Shown here: in pieces, positions 38,836 through 46,499 of the stretch | Layout of the letters: each line of letters opens with the position of its first letter | How positions within the stretch are numbered: the stretch's first letter is position 1 | Assembly: GCA_003058495.1 (NCBI GenBank) | Contig: QBVC01000022.1 | Location: 113,614-177,613, forward strand | DNA length: 64,000 nt | Reading direction: 5' to 3' | Source: a gamma proteobacterium symbiont of Ctena orbiculata | GTDB taxonomy: Bacteria; Pseudomonadota; Gammaproteobacteria; Chromatiales; Chromatiaceae | The notes under the pieces: model-generated | What the model was told of the DNA's origin: nothing | What the model saw: the letters and a program-made list of their open reading frames with translations, nothing else | Database searches by the model: none | Program-made: the position numbers and the translations under genes

Positions 38836-38950
38836 TCATGGTATTTAAAGCCTTATCATGAGAAAGGATTATGTACGACGTATTGTGATTTACTGCTATA
38901 GAATGATTCTAATGCCATTCAATTAATGCACCCGACCAGGAATTCAGGAT

Positions 38951-41900
38951 ATGCAAGAGAACATGGTCACTATCGACGGCAATGAGGCCGCCGCCCATAT
39001 CGCCCATCTCACCAACGAGGTGATCGCCATCTACCCGATCACCCCCGCATCACCCATGGGCGAGTGGTCCGACGAATGGTCTGCCAGGGGCATCAAGAAC
39101 ATCTGGGGCACGGTCCCCGATGTCATCGAGATGCAGAGCGAGGCGGGTGCCGCGGGGACGGTGCATGGCGCGCTGCAGGCGGGCTCCCTCTCCACCTCGT
39201 TCACCGCCTCCCAGGGCCTGCTGTTGATGATACCGAACATGTACAAGATCGCCGGTGAGCTGACCCCCACCGTGCTCCATGTCTCGGCCCGTTCGCTGGC
39301 GGTCCAGGCCCTCTCCATCTTCGGCGACCACAGCGATGTCATGGCCTGCCGCGCCACCGGCTATGCCATGCTCTGCTCCGCCAGCGTGCAGGAGGTGGCC
39401 GACTTCGCCCTGATCGCCCAGGCGGCCAGCCTCGAAAGCCGCGTCCCCTACCTCCACTTCTTCGACGGTTTTCGCACCTCCCACGAGGTCAACAAGATTC
39501 AGCTGCCCCGTGAAGAGACCATCAAAGCGATGATCAACGAGGAGTGGATCAGCGCCCACCGGGAACGCGCCCTCTCCCCCGATCGCCCGGTGATCCGCGG
39601 CACCTCGCAAAACCCCGATGTCTACTTCCAGGGGCGGGAAACGGTCAATCCTTTCTATGAAGCGGCGCCGGCGATCCTGCAGGGGGCGATGGACAGATTC
39701 GCCCGCCTCAGCGGCCGGCGATACGGCCTGTTCGAATATCTGGGCGCGGAGCAACCCGAGCGGATCATCATGCTCATGGGCTCTGGCATCGGCGCCGCCC
39801 AGGAGGCGGTGGAGCACCTCACTGCCGCCGGGGAGCCGATCGGCATGGTCAAGGTCCGCCTGTTCCGCCCGTTTGCGGCGGAACGCCTGCTAGAGGCGGT
39901 GCCCGATTCGGTGAAAAGGATCGCCGTGCTCGACCGCACCAAGGAGCCCGGCGCCGACGGCGAGCCGCTCTATAAGGATGTCCTGGGCGCCTTCGCCCAG
40001 GCCTACAGTGACGGCCGCCGCCCTCACCTGCCACGGATCATCGGCGGGCGCTACGGCCTCTCCTCCAAGGAGTTCACCCCGGCGATGGTGAAGGGGATCT
40101 TCGACGAGCTCAAGAAGGAGCAGCCGAGAAACCCCTTCACCCTGGGCATCATCGACGACCTCAGCAAGACCAGCCTGCCCTGGGAGAGCGGATTTCGCCC
40201 CGCCGCCAGCCAGGGGATTACCGCCTGTGTCTTCTACGGCCTGGGTGCCGACGGCACCGTCTCCGCCAACAAGAACTCGATCAAGATCATCGGCGAGCAG
40301 ACACAAAACCATGCCCAGGGCTATTTTCAGTACGATTCGAAGAAATCGGGGGCGATCACCGTCTCCCATCTGCGCTTCGGCCCCGATCCGATCAACAGCA
40401 CCTACCTGATCGGCGCCGACGAGGCCGGTTTCATCGCCTGCCACCAGCCCACCTTTCTCGGCCGCTACGAGATGCTCGACAAGGCGAAACCGGGGGGCGT
40501 GTTCCTGCTCAACACCAATGCCGCGCCGGATCAGGTCTGGGAGACCCTGCCCGGTAAGATGCAGCGCCAGATCATCGACAAGGGGTTGAGCTTCTACATC
40601 ATTGATGCCTACGAAATCGCCGAGAAGACCGGCATGGGCCGGCGCATCAACACCATCATGCAGACCTGCTTCTTCGCCATCTCCGGCCTGCTGGAGCAGG
40701 ATCAAGCCATCGAACTGATCAAGGATGCGGTGAAGAAGAGCTACGGCCGCAAGGGGGCGAGGCTGCTGCAACGCAACTATGACGCCATCGATGCCGCGCT
40801 GAGCGGCCTGCACCAGGTCCAGGTAGCGGACACCGTGACCGGGGACGAGAGCCCCAGGCCGGTGGTGCCCGCCGATGCCCCCCTCTTCGTGCAGCAGGTC
40901 ACCTCCCTGATCATCGCCGGACTGGGCGACGCGGTGCCGGTCAGCCTGATGCCCAACGACGGCACCTGGCCCGTGGGCACCACCGCCTACGAGAAACGCA
41001 ATATCGCCCTGCAGCTGCCGAAATGGGAGATGGACCTCTGCACCCACTGCGGCAAGTGTCCCCTGGTCTGTCCCCACGCCGCGATCCGTTCCAAGGTCTT
41101 CCCCGAGGCGTTGACCGAGAGTGCCCCGGAGAGCTTCCTCCACACCCCGATCAAGGGGGGCAAGGATTTCGCGCCGGGCAGCCATATCAGCTACCAGGTG
41201 GCCCCCGACGACTGCACCGGCTGCGGTCTCTGCGTGGAGATCTGTCCGATCCGGGACAAGAGGAATCCCCGGCGCAAGGCCCTCAACATGGTGGACGACG
41301 AGGCCTACCACCAGCAGGAGCGCGCCAACTGGGATTTCTTCCTCACCCTGCCCGAATACGATCGCACCCGGCTCAAGGAGACCACCATCAAGGGGGCGAT
41401 GATCATGCAGCCCCTGTTCGAGTTCTCCGGCGCCTGTGTCGGCTGCGGCGAGACCCCCTATATCAAACTGGCGACCCAGCTCTTTGGCGACCGTATGCTG
41501 ATCGCCAACGCCACCGGCTGCTCGTCCATCTATGGCGGCAACCTGCCCACCACCCCCTATACCACCAATCCCGAGGGCCGGGGCCCAACCTGGTCAAACT
41601 CCCTGTTCGAGGACAATGCGGAGTTCGGCCTCGGCATGCGCATCGCCATCGACATGCAGCGGGACCAGGCGCTCGCCCTGATCGGCGGGATGCGGGATCA
41701 GCTGGGCGCTGAACTGAGCGATGCCCTGCTCAAGGCGGAACAGCAGAGCGAGGCCGAGATCTTCGAGCAGCGTCAGCGTATCGAGGCCTTGAAGCGGAAG
41801 CTGGCAGCTATCGACAGCCCCGAGTCCAGGCGTCTGCTGGCGGTGGCCGACAGCCTGGCGAAAAAGAGTGTCTGGCTGGTGGGGGGCGACGGCTGGGCCT

Positions 41901-42526
41901 ACGACATCGGCTACGGCGGCGTCGACCATGTCCTCGCCACGGGACGCAATGTCAACATCCTGCTCCTCGACACCGAGACCTACTCCAACACCGGCGGCCA
42001 GACCTCCAAGGCCACCCCCCTCGGCGCGGTGGCCAAATTCTCCGCCAGCGGCAAGCCCACCAACAAGAAGGATATCGCCCTGATGGCGATGGCCTACGGC
42101 AACGTCTACGTGGGACAGGTGGCCTTCGGCGCCAAGGATATCCACACCCTGCGCATCTTTCTCGAGGCCGAGTCCTACGACGGTCCCTCGCTGATCATCT
42201 GCTACTCACCCTGCATCGCCCACGGGGTCGATCTGTCGAACAACATCAGACAACAGGAGCTGGCGGTGGACTCGGGTCACTGGCCCCTCTTCCGCTACGA
42301 CCCGCGGCGCAGCGAAAAGGGGGAGAATCCCTTGAAGATGGACTCCAAAGAGCCCTCCGTACCCTACCGCGACTTCGCCGGTACCGAGACCCGCTTCAGT
42401 GTACTGGAACGAACCCACCCGGGTCTCTCGGAACGTTTCCTGCGCCAGGCGCAACACCACATCAGGACCCGTTATCAGCTCTACGAACAGTTGGCGAAAT
42501 TGGCGGTCGGGGAGACGAACGATTAG
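38951..42526 (+). CDS. nifJ: Pyruvate:ferredoxin (flavodoxin) oxidoreductase
   Basis: A 1191-aa single-chain PFOR converting pyruvate and CoA to acetyl-CoA, CO2 and reduced ferredoxin or flavodoxin. Order: N-terminal pyruvate/TPP domain (IYPITPASPMGE), domain II, gamma domain (about 425-610), two [4Fe-4S] motifs CTHCGKCPLVCP and CTGCGLCVEICP, and the TPP-binding C-terminal region with GACVGCGETPYIK, GGDGWAYDIGYGG and TETYSNTGGQTSKATP. Oxygen sensitivity of the class fits the FNR-type box upstream. Shares its control region with the hydrogenase operon, so the two may exchange reducing equivalents. Confidence 0.96.
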   Translation: MQENMVTIDGNEAAAHIAHLTNEVIAIYPITPASPMGEWSDEWSARGIKNIWGTVPDVIEMQSEAGAAGTVHGALQAGSLSTSFTASQGLLLMIPNMYKIAGELTPTVLHVSARSLAVQALSIFGDHSDVMACRATGYAMLCSASVQEVADFALIAQAASLESRVPYLHFFDGFRTSHEVNKIQLPREETIKAMINEEWISAHRERALSPDRPVIRGTSQNPDVYFQGRETVNPFYEAAPAILQGAMDRFARLSGRRYGLFEYLGAEQPERIIMLMGSGIGAAQEAVEHLTAAGEPIGMVKVRLFRPFAAERLLEAVPDSVKRIAVLDRTKEPGADGEPLYKDVLGAFAQAYSDGRRPHLPRIIGGRYGLSSKEFTPAMVKGIFDELKKEQPRNPFTLGIIDDLSKTSLPWESGFRPAASQGITACVFYGLGADGTVSANKNSIKIIGEQTQNHAQGYFQYDSKKSGAITVSHLRFGPDPINSTYLIGADEAGFIACHQPTFLGRYEMLDKAKPGGVFLLNTNAAPDQVWETLPGKMQRQIIDKGLSFYIIDAYEIAEKTGMGRRINTIMQTCFFAISGLLEQDQAIELIKDAVKKSYGRKGARLLQRNYDAIDAALSGLHQVQVADTVTGDESPRPVVPADAPLFVQQVTSLIIAGLGDAVPVSLMPNDGTWPVGTTAYEKRNIALQLPKWEMDLCTHCGKCPLVCPHAAIRSKVFPEALTESAPESFLHTPIKGGKDFAPGSHISYQVAPDDCTGCGLCVEICPIRDKRNPRRKALNMVDDEAYHQQERANWDFFLTLPEYDRTRLKETTIKGAMIMQPLFEFSGACVGCGETPYIKLATQLFGDRMLIANATGCSSIYGGNLPTTPYTTNPEGRGPTWSNSLFEDNAEFGLGMRIAIDMQRDQALALIGGMRDQLGAELSDALLKAEQQSEAEIFEQRQRIEALKRKLAAIDSPESRRLLAVADSLAKKSVWLVGGDGWAYDIGYGGVDHVLATGRNVNILLLDTETYSNTGGQTSKATPLGAVAKFSASGKPTNKKDIALMAMAYGNVYVGQVAFGAKDIHTLRIFLEAESYDGPSLIICYSPCIAHGVDLSNNIRQQELAVDSGHWPLFRYDPRRSEKGENPLKMDSKEPSVPYRDFAGTETRFSVLERTHPGLSERFLRQAQHHIRTRYQLYEQLAKLAVGETND

Positions 42527-42637
42527 CGCTTGGGTAGGTCCACACGCGGCAGTCCGGGGCCTAAGGAGTTGGCACGGATTTCGTTTCCCGCAACCGGGAC
42601 CGCAGGTTGACTGCTGATCAACGCTCGTTGATTGGGA

Positions 42638-45600
42638 TTAGGCTCTCGCCCTGGCGCTCTTAGCCTGGATAAGTTCCCAAATAACATCATTGGACTTCGC
42701 GCGCGCGATCAGCGATTGCGCGCTATCGCCTTTCTGCAGATAGGCGCAGCGGGCTTGTATATTCACGCCTTGAACAATGCCGAAATCCGCCTCCCTCAAG
42801 GCGGCCTCCAGACGCCAGACGATCTCGTCCAATGTGGTGTGATCGGTCCTGGGCAATATGATGATAAACTCGCCGACACCCCAGCGGGAAAACAGGTCCA
42901 CTTTTCGAATCGCCCGATTCACCGCTTGGGTCATCTCGCGAAATACCCAGCGAAGCGCCTGCCTTCCATGGTCTTTGATAATGAACGCTTCTCCCTCGAT
43001 GTTTAGAATGATCAAACAGAGCGGCTCATCGTAACGATGCGCTTTGTCCGCGGTAAAGTTCAACAGCTTCTGTATGAATGTAGCGTTGTAAAGGCCCGAG
43101 AGTTCATCCTGGTAAGAGAGATTATCGGGTTCATGGAAAAGCCGTTTTGCGATTATCCTTGTCAGGTTTTCATGAAACCGGGAGGCGATACGGGGATAGA
43201 GCCGGGCAATCCGGTGGATGCTCTTCCACCGCAGTGAAAGTGCCTGCACATCCCCCACAGCCACCACGTCGGCCAGCTGCTCCCGCTTGGATACCAGCGA
43301 CGAAACCCCGAATACCCCGCCGGGTTCATAGCTGGTGACCTGGTAGGTCGAGCCGTCATGTCGTGTGCGCCATACCTCCGCCTGCCCCTTGAGCAGCACC
43401 AGCATGGTATCGTACCTGGTTCCCTGCAGCAGGATCGCTTCGTCCGGCTGATACTCCCGGATTCGACTCATCGCCACCAGTTTTCTCACCTGCCAGGGCC
43501 GCATACCCTGAAACAGTGGACACTTGTCGAGCACATCTCTCCTCAGGTGCAGCGAGAGCAGATCCCACACCGTGATCAGGCGTGTGTTTCGCAGCATCAA
43601 CGGGATCACCACAAAGGTTCCAACCAGGGCCAGACACATGACCAGGGCGCTCAACAGACCGAACAGGGTGACCGGAGGAAAGTTGGAGAAGGTCAATGTG
43701 AGAAAGCCCGCGGCCAAGGCCAGCGCGGTAGCAATGATCGGGGTCGATTCCTGTTGAATGACTTCCACCAGGGCTTCCGATTCAGATCGGTAATTTTTCG
43801 CCAGGCGCTGGTAGCGCACCATGAAATGCATGGTGTGATCTACGCAGATACCCAGGGCGATGGCGCCGACCATGGTGGTGCCTGTATCCAGGGCGATGCC
43901 GGCCATTCCCATGATGCCGAACAGCACCAGGATGGGAAAACAGTTGGCCGTCACGGCGATCAAACCTGCCTTCAGATTCATGAACAGCAGGGCAACCAGC
44001 AGGAAGATCACCAGCAACATCAGCAACAGTGACCTTGCCTGGCCACCCGCCATGTAATCCACCGCCTGACTGTTGAGGTAACTGCCGCCGGTGATCGTTA
44101 CGTCCAGGATCGGATCCATCCACTCCCTGGCGTACTCCCTGATCGCATCCACCACCTCATTCAGCTCATGGGAGGAACTGATGGCGTGGCGAACCAGGAT
44201 GCGGGCCTGGCTGTAGTCCGACGAGACAAAGGCCTCGGCATTCTCATGGTCCAGCAGGGACATGTACTCCTTGACGACCTCGTTGCGTGCGGGGAGGTAG
44301 ACGGTGCCGGGCCATTCACCATCGATACCGCTGTGAACCACGGCGATGAAATCGGCAAAGGAAAAGCTCTTGTCGAAACGGCCTGTCTCATCAAGATAGT
44401 CCTGGAGCCTGTGCAGCTCCTCGAGATAGGGCACCTGGAGGAAGGTGCCCTGGGTACCGCTCAACACGATCGAGAGGGCCTGAATTCCGGAAAGGTTTTG
44501 ATGCAGTAGATCCGCCTGCTCCGGCAGCTCGGAGCGTTGGTCGAAGTAGTCCATTACATTGTTGTTGACCCTGATCTGGCTCGCCCACAAGAGACAGACC
44601 GCCATCAACATCAGAATAGCGCCGATGATCGCCTTCGGGTAGCGCGACAGCTGCCGATAGAGCCAGGTGGCAAAGGACGCGAACGGGTAGTGGTTTATAG
44701 CCAGCGTATTGACTCCGAATTTACGTGTCAGTTGCAGGCTGGCGGGAACCAAGGTGATTGTGATCAGAAAGTTCATTGCCAGGCCCAGGGCGGCGATCAG
44801 GCCAAACTGTTGCAGCAGATCGATGCGATTGAGGGAAATCGAAAGAAAACCCAGAAAGGTGGTGGCGAAGGTCAATGCGATGGCCATCCCCATGTATTTT
44901 GCCATCAGGCTGATCGCCATTTGATCGTTTTTTCCCTTGCGGATTGCGGCCTGGTACTCGGACAAAAGATGAATATCCTCGGTCGAGCCCACGATGATCA
45001 ACAGGGCGGGGACAATCGAGGTCATGACATTCACCGGGATGTCGAGAGCCGCCATCAGTCCAAGGATCCAGATCACACTCATCCCGGCGGTGAACAGCGG
45101 GATCAGCGGGGCCTTCCAGTGGCGCAGGGTGAGGGCGAGGGTTAACACCAGCACCATCAGGGCAAGCGGCAGAATCAGCTGCTGATCGGAGCGGATCTGC
45201 TCCGAAATGGCCGAGCGGACCGAGGGATCGCCGAGATGAAATACCCGGCGGAAACGCGCCTGCAACGGCTCGATCGCCTGATCCAGCGCCACTGCCACCT
45301 CCTCATCGAATCCCCGATGATAATCATCCATATCGAAAAAGAGGTTTATCGCCATCACCTCGCCGCTCCCGGAGAGCAGATTGCCTTCGATCAGGGGGTT
45401 GATCAGCGCAGCCCGGATAACGGCATCCGCCGCTTCGCGGTCTTCAGGTATGTCCTTCAAGTAGGGGTCGCTATAGATATAGCCGTCGACCGTATGCAGG
45501 TAACGAACCGAGAAGAGGCTGACCGTTCGGCTGACCTGGGGAATGGCCTCGATGGTCTTCAGGGCCTGCTGTATGGCGGAAAGATTCCGTGGCGCAAACA

Positions 45601-45823
45601 GCTCGGGATCCTCAAGATAGACGACCGTGACATCCTCGCTGCCGAAGCTGTCCATTGTGCGTCGGTACTCGGCAAGGGCGGGGGGATTGTTGACCATCAT
45701 CCCTTCAGCCGTGATCTCTACGCGTAACTCAGGCAGACGGAAGAGGGCAAGGATTGTAAACAATCCAAGCACCAGTACAACCCACCCTGGATGACGGGCC
45801 GCGGTTAAGATGATTTTGGTCAT
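42638..45823 (-). CDS. RND/MMPL transporter fused to cNMP-binding and degenerate GGDEF domains
   Basis: A 1061-aa fusion. RND-type membrane part (about 1-755) with twelve predicted helices in two halves and IIVGSTEDIHLLSEYQAAI and GICVDHTMHFMVRYQR as the RND/MMPL signature regions. A cyclic-nucleotide-binding fold follows (about 765-890; YQPDEAILLQGTRYD, GGVFGVSSLVSKREQ). The C-terminal GGDEF fold (about 905-1060) has YQDELSGLYN and a signature changed to RWGVGEF, so diguanylate cyclase activity is doubtful. Start chosen at the ATG at 45823; a GTG 45 bp upstream is possible, and neither has a good ribosome site. Substrate unknown (hopanoid-type lipids are known for related RND proteins). Confidence 0.82.
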   Translation of the reverse strand: MTKIILTAARHPGWVVLVLGLFTILALFRLPELRVEITAEGMMVNNPPALAEYRRTMDSFGSEDVTVVYLEDPELFAPRNLSAIQQALKTIEAIPQVSRTVSLFSVRYLHTVDGYIYSDPYLKDIPEDREAADAVIRAALINPLIEGNLLSGSGEVMAINLFFDMDDYHRGFDEEVAVALDQAIEPLQARFRRVFHLGDPSVRSAISEQIRSDQQLILPLALMVLVLTLALTLRHWKAPLIPLFTAGMSVIWILGLMAALDIPVNVMTSIVPALLIIVGSTEDIHLLSEYQAAIRKGKNDQMAISLMAKYMGMAIALTFATTFLGFLSISLNRIDLLQQFGLIAALGLAMNFLITITLVPASLQLTRKFGVNTLAINHYPFASFATWLYRQLSRYPKAIIGAILMLMAVCLLWASQIRVNNNVMDYFDQRSELPEQADLLHQNLSGIQALSIVLSGTQGTFLQVPYLEELHRLQDYLDETGRFDKSFSFADFIAVVHSGIDGEWPGTVYLPARNEVVKEYMSLLDHENAEAFVSSDYSQARILVRHAISSSHELNEVVDAIREYAREWMDPILDVTITGGSYLNSQAVDYMAGGQARSLLLMLLVIFLLVALLFMNLKAGLIAVTANCFPILVLFGIMGMAGIALDTGTTMVGAIALGICVDHTMHFMVRYQRLAKNYRSESEALVEVIQQESTPIIATALALAAGFLTLTFSNFPPVTLFGLLSALVMCLALVGTFVVIPLMLRNTRLITVWDLLSLHLRRDVLDKCPLFQGMRPWQVRKLVAMSRIREYQPDEAILLQGTRYDTMLVLLKGQAEVWRTRHDGSTYQVTSYEPGGVFGVSSLVSKREQLADVVAVGDVQALSLRWKSIHRIARLYPRIASRFHENLTRIIAKRLFHEPDNLSYQDELSGLYNATFIQKLLNFTADKAHRYDEPLCLIILNIEGEAFIIKDHGRQALRWVFREMTQAVNRAIRKVDLFSRWGVGEFIIILPRTDHTTLDEIVWRLEAALREADFGIVQGVNIQARCAYLQKGDSAQSLIARAKSNDVIWELIQAKSARARA

Positions 45824-45868
45824 GAGGAGGGTTCCCTGTTCCGTCTGCAGGCCAATATCCACTCTCAC

Positions 45869-46499
45869 GGCAGGTGGATCGTCTTACCTCAACTCAAAAA
45901 TAGTCTTGCTGAAACTCTCCTTTACATCTGAGTATCTCTATAATGCCTGATCATCAGTATAGCTCGATGAATTGATTCGACACTCTTGCTGTTCTATTAC
46001 CCTTAATATTTCATGGACTTAGTGTCGATAACTTCATATCCTGAACATGATTAGACACATCCACCACTGACTTGACTACATGCTCATCGTAGCTTGTTTT
46101 GTGTAAAATTCTTCGACAAAGTCGTTTAGCAAAGATCGAAATCGGCAAGACAATATCCCATCCAGGATAAACATGAATATGGCAAGAAACAGGATGAACG
46201 AGTGGTCGACTTGATTAAGGCCGCACACCGTATTGATGTCGCAATATCAAACCAAGTACAAGATTATAGCCATTCTACATTGATGATGATGTTTCATGTT
46301 ATTCTTAGATGATTAACGATATACATTTAATACGCAAAAAAAGAAGTTGGTAAATATTTATGCTTTTTGTCACCGCACATGAAAAACAAGTAATAATTAA
46401 TAGTAATCATGAATGTGATGTTTTGATAATACACTAATCAGATAACTAATTACTTTTGAATGTTGGCTTTCACATAGACTCATTTGGTGAGAAATAGGT
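45869..46499. other. Long AT-rich intergenic region before the GH31 gene
   Basis: About 630 bp, much richer in A and T than the core genome on the left. A frame open from about 46130 to 46310 (plus strand, GKKQDERVVDLIKAAHRI in the middle) has no start codon and could be a gene fragment. Otherwise no gene is seen. The GH31 promoter should lie here; TTGATAATACACTAAT-like AT-rich stretches occur near 46425. Confidence 0.35.

Noticed and set aside
39890..41311. 473-codon open frame antisense to nifJ
   Set aside because: Same shadow effect; composition is not protein-like and nifJ carries all family motifs.
42572..42590. TGGCAC-like sigma-54 promoter after nifJ
   Set aside because: The -12 half (TTGCW) is missing and the position, between convergent gene ends, makes no sense for a promoter.
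46130..46310. Open frame with GKKQDERVVDLIKAAHRI upstream of the GH31 gene
   Set aside because: No start codon and no recognisable family; kept only as a possible fragment in the intergenic note.
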